DNA of 64,000 nucleotides from Streptomyces sp. SID8352 (GTDB taxonomy: Bacteria > Actinomycetota > Actinomycetes > Streptomycetales > Streptomycetaceae), in NCBI RefSeq assembly GCF_009862265.1, contig NZ_WWGX01000082.1, forward strand, positions 62,001 through 126,000, written 5' to 3'. A model generated the notes under the pieces. The model saw only the letters and a program-made list of their open reading frames with translations, did no database searches and was not told the DNA's origin. Below are positions 8,237 through 16,974 of the stretch, piece by piece (the first letter of the stretch is position 1; each line of letters opens with the position of its first letter). Made by a program: the position numbers and the translations under genes.

Positions 8237-8995
8237 ATGCCCCCCGAGACGGGCGACACGCCGACCGGCCGACCCGCCGCCCCGGCCCGGCCCACCACGC
8301 TCACCGGGGTCACTGGGGTAACCGGGGTGACCGGCGTCACGGCCCGGGGCGCCGGGGCCACACGGGACCCCGGCCGCGCCGGGGCCGGCGGACGGGCCCG
8401 GGACACCGGCACCGCCCCGGGGCGCGCCGTCGCCCCGGTCCCCGGGATCGCCCGCTGGGGCCCCGTCCCCACTCCCGCGGGCGTCCTCCGGCTGGAGCCC
8501 GTGCGGACCGGGCGGGACCTGCCCCTGCTCGCCCGGTGGATGAACGACCCCGCCGTCGCCGCGTTCTGGGAGCTGGCCGGAGCGCCGGAGGTGACCGGGG
8601 CGCATCTGCGGGACCAACTCGACGGGGACGGGCGCAGCGTCCCGTGCCTCGGCGTGCTGGACGGCGCGCCGATGAGCTACTGGGAGGTCTACCGTGCCGA
8701 TCTCGATCCGCTGGCCCGGTACTGTCCCGTCCGCCCGTACGACATCGGCCTCCACCTCCTCATCGGCGCCGCCGCCGACCGGGGCCGGGGCCTCGGCACC
8801 GCCCTGATCGCCGCCGTCACCGCGCTCGTCCTCGACCGGCTCCCCGACTGCACGCGCGTCCTGGCCGAACCCGACCTCCGCAACGCGGCGTCCGTCGCCG
8901 CCTTCCGGGCCGCCGGATTCCGGGCCGACACCGAGGTCGACCTGCCGGGCAAGCGGGCCGCCCTCATGGTCCGCGACCGCGTCCGGCGGCTCTGA
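8237..8995 (+). CDS. GNAT acetyltransferase, siderophore-type N-acyltransferase
   Basis: 252 aa. The first ~75 residues are low-complexity and include a TGV tripeptide repeated four times. The rest is a GNAT fold resembling the IucB/MbtK/Rv1347c group that acylates N6-hydroxylysine or similar amines: LARWMNDPAVAAFWE, SYWEVYRADLDPLARY, YDIGLHLLIG and the acetyl-CoA loop DRGRGLGTALI. The ATG has GAGAGGA 9-15 bases upstream and lies 29 bases after the synthetase stop, indicating co-transcription. It probably supplies the acyl group on the amine condensed by the synthetase. Substrate is inferred from context only. Confidence 0.82.
   Translation: MPPETGDTPTGRPAAPARPTTLTGVTGVTGVTGVTARGAGATRDPGRAGAGGRARDTGTAPGRAVAPVPGIARWGPVPTPAGVLRLEPVRTGRDLPLLARWMNDPAVAAFWELAGAPEVTGAHLRDQLDGDGRSVPCLGVLDGAPMSYWEVYRADLDPLARYCPVRPYDIGLHLLIGAAADRGRGLGTALIAAVTALVLDRLPDCTRVLAEPDLRNAASVAAFRAAGFRADTEVDLPGKRAALMVRDRVRRL
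8303..8338 (+). repeat. Tandem 9-bp repeat in GNAT gene
   Basis: Four units close to ACCGGGGTC encode (TGV)4 near the N-terminus of the GNAT. The period is a multiple of three, so expansion keeps the frame. Confidence 0.85.
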
Positions 8996-9409
8996 GAGGT
9001 CCGGGGAACGGCCCGGCGGCCCTGGCGGTCTCCGGCGGCCCGGCGGTCCGGGGCGCGGTCTCCGCAGGGGTGCGAGCGGGGCCGCGCAGGGCGGCACTGG
9101 GGGCGGGGGCGCGGTGTACCCGGCCTCCCGGCCGCGCCGACGCCGTACTGTCACCACGCCCCGCCCACGCCCCGCCCCGCCACCGCACATGCCCCGCCCC
9201 GCCACCGCCCACGCCGTACTCCACGTGCCGGAGCGTCCACCCCGCGCCCCCGTACGCCGTCCCCGCGACGGCCGGGCTCCGGGCGCCCCCGCGCGCCCTC
9301 CCGCGATGGGCGCTAGCCGCGCGCCCTCCGCACGCCCCCCTCACCCCACCGGGTCGATCTCCGCCGTGGGCGTCCGCTTGTCGGTGCCGGGCCGTAGGGT
9401 GGTCGGGCT
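8996..9409. other. 414-base gap before the helicase gene, with short repeats
   Basis: No credible gene. An 18-base unit beginning GCCCCGCCCCGCC occurs at 9169-9186 and 9191-9208, and CGCCGTACT occurs on both sides. TAGGGT at 9395-9400 is a likely -10 element for the helicase gene ten bases downstream. Confidence 0.6.
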
Positions 9410-11386
9410 ATGACGAAGCCCTCACTCCCCGAACTCCTGCACGCCGCCGTCGCCTCCGTCGGCGGTACGGAGCGTCCCGGCCAGGTGGCCATGGCCGAAG
9501 CCGTCGCCGAGGCGATCGACGACGGCACCCATCTGCTGGTCCAGGCCGGCACCGGCACCGGAAAGTCCCTGGGCTACCTGGTGCCCGCGCTGGCCCACGG
9601 GGAGCGGGTCGTCGTGGCCACCGCGACCCTCGCCCTCCAGCGCCAGCTCGTCGAGCGGGACCTGCCGCGCACGGTCGACGCCCTGCATCCGCAACTGCGC
9701 CGCCGCCCCGAGTTCGCGACGCTCAAGGGCCGGTCGAACTACCTGTGCCTGCACCGCCTCCACGAGGGCATGCCGCAGGACGAGGAGGAGGGCCTCTTCG
9801 ACCAGTTCGAGGCGGCGGCCCCCACCAGCAGGCTGGGCCAGGACCTGCTGCGCATGCGCGACTGGGCCGACGAGACCGAGAACGGCGACCGCGACGACCT
9901 CACCCCCGGCGTCTCCGACCGGGCCTGGGCGCAGGTGTCGGTCTCCTCCCGGGAGTGCCTGGGCGCCTCCAAGTGCGCCTACGGAGCCGAGTGCTTCGCC
10001 GAGAACGCCCGGGAGCGGGCCAAGCTCTCCGAGGTCGTCGTCACCAACCACGCGCTGCTCGCCATCGACGCCATCGAGGGCGCCCCGGTGCTGCCGCAGC
10101 ACGAGGTGCTGATCGTCGACGAGGCCCATGAACTCGTCTCCCGGGTCACCGGGGTGGCCACCGGCGAGCTGACCCCCGGCCAGGTCAACCGGGCGGTGCG
10201 CCGGGCCGCCAAGCTGGTCAACGAGAAGGCCGCCGACCAGCTCCAGACGGCGGCCGAGGGCTTCGAGCGGCTGATGGAGCTGGCCCTGCCCGGGCGCCTG
10301 GAGGAGATCCCGGAGGACCTGGGCTACGCCCTGATGGCGCTGCGCGACGCCTGCCGCACGGTCGTCTCCGCCATCGGCGCCACCCGCGACAAGTCCGTGC
10401 AGGACGAGGACGCGGTCCGCAAGCAGGCCCTCGCCTCCGTCGAGTCCGTCCACGAGGTGGCGGAGCGGATCACCAACGGCTCCGAGTGGGACGTCGTCTG
10501 GTACGAGCGGCACGACCGGTTCGGCGCCTCGCTGCGGGTGGCGCCGATGTCCGTCGCGGGCCTGCTGCGGGAGAAGCTGTTCGCCGACCGCTCGGTCGTC
10601 CTCACCTCCGCGACGCTGAAGCTGGGCGGGGACTTCAACGGGGTGGGCGCCTCCCTGGGCCTCGCCCCCGAGGGCACCGGGGGCGAGGACGTCCCGCAGT
10701 GGAAGGGCGTCGACGTGGGCTCCCCCTTCGACTACCCCAGGCAGGGCATCCTCTACGTGGCCCGGCACCTGGCGCGCCCCGCGCGGGACGGCGACCGGAC
10801 CGACATGCTCGACGAGCTGACGGAGCTGATCCAGGCGGCGGGCGGGCGGACCCTGGGGCTGTTCTCCTCGATGCGGGCGGCCCAGTCGGCCGCCGAGGAG
10901 CTGCGCTCGCGGATCCCCGACTTCCCGATCCTGCTCCAGGGCGAGGAGACCCTGGGCGAGCTGATCAAGAACTTCGCGGCCGACCCCCGGACCTGCCTCT
11001 TCGGGACGCTGTCGCTGTGGCAGGGCGTCGATGTGCCCGGCCCGAGCTGCCAGCTCGTCGTCATGGACAAGATCCCGTTCCCGCGCCCCGACGACCCGGT
11101 GATGAGCGCCCGCCAGAAGGCCGTCGAGGAGGCCGGGGGCAACGGGTTCATGGCGGTCGCCGCCACCCACGCCGCCCTGCTGATGGCGCAGGGCGCCGGC
11201 CGCCTGGTGCGCGCCACGGGCGACCGGGGCGTCGTCGCCGTGCTCGACCAGAGGCTCGCCACGGCCCGGTACGGGAGCTTCCTGAAGGCGTCGCTGCCGG
11301 ACTTCTGGTACACCACGGACGGCCAGCAGGTCCGCAGGTCGCTGACCGCGATCGACGCCGTGGCCCGCCGGGCGGAGGGCGACTGA
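9410..11386 (+). CDS. dinG: DinG/XPD-like ATP-dependent DNA helicase with Fe-S cysteines
   Basis: 658 aa superfamily 2 helicase of the Rad3/XPD/DinG group. The Walker A motif AGTGTGKS is at residues 46-53, the DEAH box VDEAHE near residue 237, and the C-terminal helicase motifs include GTLSLWQGVD and QGAGRLVR. Between motifs Ia and II four cysteines (NYLCL, RECLGASKC, AECF) match the 4Fe-4S cluster domain of this group. The family unwinds 5'-overhang DNA, R-loops or G-quadruplexes during repair. A -10-like TAGGGT just upstream suggests a very short or absent leader. It converges with lexA; I see no SOS box at its own promoter, unlike E. coli dinG. Confidence 0.92.
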   Translation: MTKPSLPELLHAAVASVGGTERPGQVAMAEAVAEAIDDGTHLLVQAGTGTGKSLGYLVPALAHGERVVVATATLALQRQLVERDLPRTVDALHPQLRRRPEFATLKGRSNYLCLHRLHEGMPQDEEEGLFDQFEAAAPTSRLGQDLLRMRDWADETENGDRDDLTPGVSDRAWAQVSVSSRECLGASKCAYGAECFAENARERAKLSEVVVTNHALLAIDAIEGAPVLPQHEVLIVDEAHELVSRVTGVATGELTPGQVNRAVRRAAKLVNEKAADQLQTAAEGFERLMELALPGRLEEIPEDLGYALMALRDACRTVVSAIGATRDKSVQDEDAVRKQALASVESVHEVAERITNGSEWDVVWYERHDRFGASLRVAPMSVAGLLREKLFADRSVVLTSATLKLGGDFNGVGASLGLAPEGTGGEDVPQWKGVDVGSPFDYPRQGILYVARHLARPARDGDRTDMLDELTELIQAAGGRTLGLFSSMRAAQSAAEELRSRIPDFPILLQGEETLGELIKNFAADPRTCLFGTLSLWQGVDVPGPSCQLVVMDKIPFPRPDDPVMSARQKAVEEAGGNGFMAVAATHAALLMAQGAGRLVRATGDRGVVAVLDQRLATARYGSFLKASLPDFWYTTDGQQVRRSLTAIDAVARRAEGD

Positions 11387-11611
11387 GCACACGCGGGAGC
11401 GGCCGGGCCCGGTGCGGAGCCGCCGTGCCCGCCCGAGCGCCGTCGGATGGCGGCGGGTGGGGCGCGGGGCCACAGGGCGCCGCGAGGCCGCCCGGCGCGG
11501 CACCCTGACATGCCTGGGCGCCCGCGGGGCCATCCGCGTGCCCGCGGCAGCGGCCGTCCCACGGGCGCCCATCGGGTCCCGGACGCGCCCCGGCCCTTCC
11601 CGGACAGCACG

Positions 11612-11645
11612 GGACCCCGGAACCGGCGCAGAGGTTCCGGGGCCC
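11612..11645. terminator. Hairpin between convergent helicase and lexA genes
   Basis: CCCCGGAACC (11615-11624) pairs perfectly with GGTTCCGGGG (11633-11642) over an 8-base loop, with two more pairs beyond one mismatch. It lies in the 304-base convergent gap, which otherwise holds nothing recognisable, and probably terminates both transcripts. Confidence 0.65.
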
Positions 11646-11690
11646 GGTCGGGAGGCGGGCCGTGGCGTACGGACCCGCCCGCTGGGGTGG

Positions 11691-12470
11691 TCAGACGCGG
11701 CGCAGTACGGCCACCACCTTGCCGAGGATGGTCGCGTCGTCACCGGGGATGGGCTCGTAGGCCGCGTTGTGCGGGAGGAGCCAGACATGGCCGTCCTCGC
11801 GCTTGAAGCGCTTGACCGTGGCCTCGCCGTCGAGCATGGCGGCGACGATGTCGCCGTTCTCCGCGACGGGCTGGCGGCGGACCGTGACCCAGTCGCCGTC
11901 GCAGATGGCGGCCTCGATCATCGAGTCGCCGACGACCTTGAGCACGAACAGCTCGCCGTCACCGACGAGCTGCCGGGGGAGGGGGAAGACGTCCTCGACC
12001 GACTCCTCGGCGAGGATGGGGCCACCGGCGGCGATGCGCCCGACCAGGGGGACGTAGGAGGCGGCGGGCTTGCCGGCGGTGTCGGTGGGCTGCACGGACG
12101 CGGCCTGGTCGGAGCCCCGGACCTCGTAGGCGCGCGGCCGGTGCGGGTCGCGGCGCAGGAAACCCTTGCGCTCCAGGGCCATGAGCTGGTGGGCGACGGA
12201 CGAGGTGCTCGACAGGCCGACGGCCTGGCCGATCTCCCGCATCGACGGCGGGTAGCCGCGCCGCTGCACGGAGTCCCGGATGACCTCGATCACCCGGCGC
12301 TGGCGGTCGGTGAGACCGGTGCTGTCCGCCCGGATGCCGGGAGGTCGCCCGGGCAGGGAGCGCTTGTGCCCGTCCGGATGCGCGCTCTCGTTCCTCGCGT
12401 GCACCGGCTCAGGTCGGCCCTGGGGGCGGTCCTGGGCAGTGATGGTGGCACTGTCGGCGGTGGTGGTCAC
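11691..12470 (-). CDS. lexA: LexA, SOS response repressor
   Basis: 259 aa. Winged-helix DNA-binding domain at about residues 52-115 (TDRQRRVIEVI ... GLSSTSSVAHQL), a linker, then the S24 self-cleavage domain with cleavage site A148-G149 (RIAAGGP), nucleophile S183 in VGDSMIEA and general base K220 in TVKRF. It represses DNA-damage genes until RecA filaments stimulate autocleavage. The GTG at 12470 has GAGAGGGG about 6 bases upstream and gives the usual Streptomyces start VTTTADSAT. An SOS box overlaps its promoter, so it autoregulates. The long N-terminal leader before the winged helix is normal for streptomycetes. Confidence 0.97.
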   Translation of the reverse strand: MTTTADSATITAQDRPQGRPEPVHARNESAHPDGHKRSLPGRPPGIRADSTGLTDRQRRVIEVIRDSVQRRGYPPSMREIGQAVGLSSTSSVAHQLMALERKGFLRRDPHRPRAYEVRGSDQAASVQPTDTAGKPAASYVPLVGRIAAGGPILAEESVEDVFPLPRQLVGDGELFVLKVVGDSMIEAAICDGDWVTVRRQPVAENGDIVAAMLDGEATVKRFKREDGHVWLLPHNAAYEPIPGDDATILGKVVAVLRRV

Positions 12471-12503
12471 GTCGGCCCCTCTCGATGGTCTCCCTGCAGC
12501 ACA

Positions 12504-12545
12504 ACGGTAGTTGCTTTCGAAAGGTTGCGCCAAACACACGTTCGA
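12504..12545 (-). promoter_or_regulatory. lexA promoter with SOS (LexA) box
   Basis: On the minus strand TTGGCG (12533-12528) and TACCGT (12509-12504) are separated by 18 bases and look like -35 and -10 elements. The SOS box TCGAACGTGTGTTTGG (12545-12530) matches the actinobacterial consensus (first half exact, second half one or two changes) and covers the -35 element, consistent with autorepression. Confidence 0.85.
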
Positions 12546-13045
12546 GTGAAAATTCGCGGATCAGCCGTCCGAAGTGCACGTCCGGGTGTATGGCTCTTGC
12601 TTTGCCTGACGGGCAAAAGGCCCCATTGCGGTACTGTTCACCGCCGGGACGCGCCCATGCGGGCGGTCGCCCCAGTCTGCCATTCGCCCTCCCGTTCGAC
12701 GGAGGGCGGGTGCCCTCCCGGGGGACCGGGCGGTGCCCGGGCGGGGCGCGGGCGGTCCGGAGGCGTCCGGCGCGCGGTGCCCGGGGGTTCCCCGCGGCCC
12801 CTCCCGCCCGCCCCCGCGCGCCGTCCCTCTGCCCCGTACCGGCCCGGCCGCGCGCGGCCCACGCTAGCTGCGGGCGGGCCTCCCGGCGGGGGCGGCGGGG
12901 TGCGCGCGGCGTGTCGTCCGCGGCCCTGTGCGACCCTGTGCGGGCCCGCCGCCACAGGGTGCGGAGGCGGTGCGCGGCATCCGCGCCGGGTCCGGCGGAC
13001 ACGCGCGGCGACGACACGCGTGCGGGGCGTGGGTGGGGAAGTCAA
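12546..13045. other. Spacer between lexA and nrdR control regions
   Basis: About 500 bases without a credible gene in any frame. A small hairpin, TTTGCC (12601-12606) with GGCAAA (12612-12617), is followed by CCCCATTGCGGTACTGTTC, an AT-richer patch that could hold a promoter. The remainder is GC-rich and featureless. Confidence 0.5.
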
Positions 13046-13092
13046 TCCCCACATGTAGTGGTTGGATGGCACCAGCGGCCCATAGGTTGTGG
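13046..13092 (+). promoter_or_regulatory. Tandem NrdR boxes upstream of nrdR-nrdJ
   Basis: Two 16-bp sites, TCCCCACATGTAGTGG (13046-13061) and GGCCCATAGGTTGTGG (13077-13092), match the NrdR consensus acaCwAtATaTwGTGt at most capital positions and are 31 bp apart, three helical turns. Paired boxes with this spacing are the known architecture for NrdR control. A -10-like TATGCT lies at 13125-13130. Confidence 0.8.
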
Positions 13093-13200
13093 TGGCCGCG
13101 GTCTCCGGCTCCGTTTCGATCGCCTATGCTGGGGGCTGCTTCGAGGGGCCGGAGGGTCCCGCGGGGCCGTTGAGTCTGCTGTGAGGAGGGTTGGGAATCC

Positions 13201-13752
13201 ATGTACTGCCCCTTCTGCAGGCATCCCGACAGCCGCGTCGTCGACAGTCGTACGACCGACGACGGCATGTCGATCCGCAGGCGCCGCCAGTGCCCCGACT
13301 GCTCCCGCCGTTTCACGACCGTGGAGACGTGCTCGCTCATGGTGGTCAAGCGGTCCGGGGTCACCGAGCCGTTCAGCCGGACCAAGGTCATCAACGGCGT
13401 CCGCAAGGCGTGCCAGGGTCGGCCCGTCACCGAGGACGCGCTCGCGCAGCTCGGCCAGCGGGTCGAGGAGGCCGTGCGGGCCACCGGCAGCGCCGAGCTG
13501 ACCACGCACGACGTGGGCCTGGCCATACTGGGCCCGCTCCAGGAGCTGGACCTCGTGGCCTATCTGCGCTTCGCCTCCGTCTACCGGGCCTTCGAGTCGC
13601 TGGACGACTTCGAGGCCGCGGTCACGGAGCTGCGGGAGGCGACGGGACACCCCGGCGGGGCCGGCGGCGGAGCCGCGGCGGAGGACCGGGACGACGACCG
13701 CGGGGGGACGGGGACGGCAGCGGTCCCCGGGCCCGCGGGCGCCGCGTACTGA
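13201..13752 (+). CDS. nrdR: Transcriptional repressor NrdR
   Basis: 183 aa. An N-terminal zinc ribbon with C3/C6 and C31/C34 is followed by an ATP-cone (about residues 46-136, starting VVKRSGVTEPFSRTKV) that senses ATP/dATP, then a Gly/Asp-rich disordered tail of about 35 residues. NrdR represses ribonucleotide reductase operons when dATP is high. The ATG has a strong GAGGAGGG site. It precedes nrdJ by 166 bases, the nrdRJ arrangement of streptomycetes, and paired NrdR boxes upstream imply autoregulation of the operon. Confidence 0.97.
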   Translation: MYCPFCRHPDSRVVDSRTTDDGMSIRRRRQCPDCSRRFTTVETCSLMVVKRSGVTEPFSRTKVINGVRKACQGRPVTEDALAQLGQRVEEAVRATGSAELTTHDVGLAILGPLQELDLVAYLRFASVYRAFESLDDFEAAVTELREATGHPGGAGGGAAAEDRDDDRGGTGTAAVPGPAGAAY

Positions 13753-13918
13753 CCGCCGGACCGGACCGGGGCGAGTGTCCCGGGGGCCGGACGGACGGCG
13801 GCGGCGAGCAGGACCTGTCGCGGGCGGAGGCAGAGACGCCCGCGGCACGAGACAGAAACACCGTGCCACGGAACAATCGCGGCACTTCAGGGCGTTTTCG
13901 CCCGTACAGGGAGGCGGC

Positions 13919-16819
13919 ATGACAGAGACGGCGAGCGGTCCGGCACGGAGTTCCCGCGCCAAGGGCACCAAGGCGGGCAAGGGGCTCCGCGTCGAGCGCG
14001 TCCACACCACTCCCGGTGTCCACCCCTACGACGAGGTGGCCTGGGAGCGTCGTGACGTCGTCATGACCAACTGGCGCGACGGTTCGGTCAACTTCGAGCA
14101 GCGCGGCGTCGAGTTCCCCGACTTCTGGTCGGTGAACGCGGTCAACATCGTCACCAGCAAGTACTTCCGGGGTGCCGTCGGTACCCCGCAGCGCGAGGTG
14201 AGCCTGCGGCAGCTCATCGACCGCATCGTGAAGACGTACCGGAGGGCGGGCGAGGAGCACCGCTACTTCGCCTCCCCGGCCGACGCCGAGATCTTCGAGC
14301 ACGAGCTGGCCTACGCCCTCCTGCACCAGATCTTCAGCTTCAACAGCCCGGTCTGGTTCAACGTCGGCACGCCCCAGCCGCAGCAGGTCTCCGCCTGCTT
14401 CATCCTCTCCGTGGACGACTCCATGGAGTCGATCCTGGAGTGGTACAAGGAAGAGGGGATGATCTTCAAGGGCGGCTCCGGCGCCGGCCTGAACCTCTCC
14501 CGCATCCGCTCCTCCAAGGAACTGCTCTCCTCCGGCGGCAACGCCTCCGGACCGGTCTCCTTCATGCGCGGCGCCGACGCCTCGGCCGGCACCATCAAGT
14601 CCGGCGGAGCGACCCGCCGCGCCGCCAAGATGGTCATCCTCGACGTCGACCACCCCGACGTGGAGGGCTTCATCGAGACCAAGGTCAAGGAGGAGGAGAA
14701 GATCCGCGCCCTGCGCGACGCGGGCTTCGACATGGACCTGGGCGGCGACGACATCACGTCCGTCCAGTACCAGAACGCCAACAACTCGGTCCGGGTGAAC
14801 GGCGAGTTCATGAAGGCCGTCGAGCAGGACGGCGAGTTCGGCCTGCGCGCGCGGATGACCGGCGAGGTCATCGAGAAGATCCGGGCCAAGTCCCTCTTCC
14901 GCAAGATGGCCGAGGCCGCCTGGGCCTGTGCCGATCCGGGCATCCAGTACGACGACACGATCAACCACTGGCACACCTGCCCGGAGTCCGGCCGGATCAA
15001 CGGCTCCAACCCGTGCAGCGAGTACATGCACCTGGACAACACGTCCTGCAACCTGGCCTCGCTGAACCTGATGAAGTTCCTCAAGGACGACGGCCAGGGC
15101 AAGCAGTCCTTCGAGACCGAGCGCTTCCAGAAGGTCGTCGAGCTGGTCATCACCGCGATGGACATCTCGATCTGCTTCGCCGACTTCCCCACCGAGAAGA
15201 TCGGCGAGAACACCCGCGCCTTCCGCCAGCTCGGCATCGGCTACGCCAACCTGGGCGCCCTGCTGATGGCCACCGGCCACGCCTACGACTCCGACGGCGG
15301 CCGCTCCCTCGCCGGTGCGATCACCTCCCTGATGACCGGCACCGCCTACCGCCGCTCCGCCGAACTGGCCGCCGTCGTCGGCCCGTACGACGGCTACGCC
15401 CGCAACGCCGACGCCCACAAGCGCGTCATGAAGCAGCACGCCGACGCCAACGGCGCCGCCGTGCGCATGGACGACCTGGACACCCCGGTGTGGGCCGCCG
15501 CCACCGAGGCGTGGCAGGACGTGCAGCGCGTCGGCGAGAAGAACGGCTTCCGCAACTCCCAGGCGTCCGTGCTCGCCCCGACCGGCACCATCGGCCTGGC
15601 GATGTCCTGCGACACCACCGGTGTCGAGCCCGACCTCGCCCTGGTCAAGTTCAAGAAGCTGGTCGGCGGCGGTTCGATGCAGATCGTCAACGGCACCGTT
15701 CCGCAGGCCCTGCGCCGCCTGGGCTACCAGGAGGAGCAGATCGAGGCGATCGTCGCCCACATCGCCGAGAACGGCAATGTGATCGACGCCCCCGGCCTCA
15801 AGCAGGAGCACTACGAGGTCTTCGACTGCGCCATGGGCGAGCGGGCCATCTCCCCGATGGGCCACGTCCGTATGATGGCCGCGATCCAGCCGTGGATCTC
15901 CGGCGCCATCTCCAAGACGGTCAACATGCCGGAGTCGGCGACCGTCGAGGAGGTCGAGGAGATCTACTACGAGGCCTGGAAGCTCGGCGTCAAGGCCCTC
16001 GCGATCTACCGCGACAACTGCAAGGTCGGCCAGCCCCTCTCCGCGAAGACCAAGGAGAAGGAGAAGGCGGAGATCACCGAGAAGGCCGAGGGCACGATCC
16101 GGTCCGCGGTCGAGAAGGTCGTCGAGTACCGCCCCGTCCGCAAGCGCCTGCCCAAGGGCCGCCCCGGGATCACCACCTCCTTCACCGTCGGTGGCGCCGA
16201 GGGCTACATGACCGCCAACACCTATCCGGACGACGGTCTCGGCGAGGTCTTCCTGAAGATGTCCAAGCAGGGCTCCACCCTCGCGGGCATGATGGACGCC
16301 TTCTCCATCGCCGTCTCCGTGGGCCTCCAGTACGGGGTGCCGCTGGAGACGTACGTCTCCAAGTTCACCAACATGCGCTTCGAGCCGGCCGGCATGACGG
16401 ACGACCCGGACGTGCGGATGGCGCAGTCGATCGTCGACTACATCTTCCGTCGCCTGGCGCTGGACTTCCTGCCCTTCGAGACCCGCTCCGCCCTCGGCAT
16501 CCACTCCGCCGAGGAGCGCCAGCGCCACCTGGAGACCGGCTCCTACGAGCAGTCCATGGAGGACGAGGACGTCGACGTGGAGGGCCTCGCCCAGTCCGCG
16601 CCGCGCACCCAGGAGCTGAAGGCCGTCGTGACGCCGAGGGCCGAGGCCGGGGCGGCGGTCCCCGTCCCCCAGCAGGCGCACACCAGCGCCGAACTGGTGG
16701 AGATGCAGCTCGGCATCCAGGCGGACGCCCCGCTCTGCTTCTCCTGCGGCACCAAGATGCAGCGAGCCGGTTCCTGCTACATCTGTGAGGGCTGCGGCTC
16801 GACCAGCGGCTGCAGCTGA
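13919..16819 (+). CDS. nrdJ: Adenosylcobalamin-dependent (class II) ribonucleotide reductase
   Basis: 966 aa. Reduces ribonucleotides to deoxyribonucleotides using a thiyl radical generated from coenzyme B12, so it works with or without oxygen. Visible features are the NPCSE finger loop at residues 364-368, CNLASLNLMKF, the upstream CFILSVDDSMES region containing a redox cysteine, and a C-terminal cysteine cluster (CFSCG, CYICEGCG, SGCS) that shuttles electrons. The ATG follows GGGAGG. It is cotranscribed with, and probably repressed by, NrdR. A 25-bp perfect terminator stem follows 58 bases after the stop. Confidence 0.97.
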   Translation: MTETASGPARSSRAKGTKAGKGLRVERVHTTPGVHPYDEVAWERRDVVMTNWRDGSVNFEQRGVEFPDFWSVNAVNIVTSKYFRGAVGTPQREVSLRQLIDRIVKTYRRAGEEHRYFASPADAEIFEHELAYALLHQIFSFNSPVWFNVGTPQPQQVSACFILSVDDSMESILEWYKEEGMIFKGGSGAGLNLSRIRSSKELLSSGGNASGPVSFMRGADASAGTIKSGGATRRAAKMVILDVDHPDVEGFIETKVKEEEKIRALRDAGFDMDLGGDDITSVQYQNANNSVRVNGEFMKAVEQDGEFGLRARMTGEVIEKIRAKSLFRKMAEAAWACADPGIQYDDTINHWHTCPESGRINGSNPCSEYMHLDNTSCNLASLNLMKFLKDDGQGKQSFETERFQKVVELVITAMDISICFADFPTEKIGENTRAFRQLGIGYANLGALLMATGHAYDSDGGRSLAGAITSLMTGTAYRRSAELAAVVGPYDGYARNADAHKRVMKQHADANGAAVRMDDLDTPVWAAATEAWQDVQRVGEKNGFRNSQASVLAPTGTIGLAMSCDTTGVEPDLALVKFKKLVGGGSMQIVNGTVPQALRRLGYQEEQIEAIVAHIAENGNVIDAPGLKQEHYEVFDCAMGERAISPMGHVRMMAAIQPWISGAISKTVNMPESATVEEVEEIYYEAWKLGVKALAIYRDNCKVGQPLSAKTKEKEKAEITEKAEGTIRSAVEKVVEYRPVRKRLPKGRPGITTSFTVGGAEGYMTANTYPDDGLGEVFLKMSKQGSTLAGMMDAFSIAVSVGLQYGVPLETYVSKFTNMRFEPAGMTDDPDVRMAQSIVDYIFRRLALDFLPFETRSALGIHSAEERQRHLETGSYEQSMEDEDVDVEGLAQSAPRTQELKAVVTPRAEAGAAVPVPQQAHTSAELVEMQLGIQADAPLCFSCGTKMQRAGSCYICEGCGSTSGCS

Positions 16820-16877
16820 CGCCGGTCGGCCCCGCCCGCGCGACGCATGCCGTCGGGCGGGCGGGGCCGGGGGCGAG

Positions 16878-16930
16878 ACGGAGAGAGGGAGGGGCGCCGG
16901 CCCACGGCCGGCGCCCCTCCCTCTCTCCGT
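16878..16930. terminator. Bidirectional terminator, 25-bp perfect stem
   Basis: 16878-16902 and 16906-16930 are exact inverted repeats with a 3-base loop, one of the strongest hairpins in the window. It sits between nrdJ and the convergent gene ending at 16975 and can serve both. Confidence 0.92.
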
Positions 16931-16974
16931 GGCGGCCCGTGTGCCGCCATCGCGTCACGCGGTGCGGGCGGGGG

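Noticed and set aside
12546..13045. Open frames between lexA and nrdR
   Set aside because: All are Arg/Ala/Pro-rich, lack ribosome binding sites and overlap regulatory sites; treated as non-coding.
13622..16681. 1019-codon minus-strand frame opposite nrdJ
   Set aside because: Antisense shadow of a firmly identified gene.
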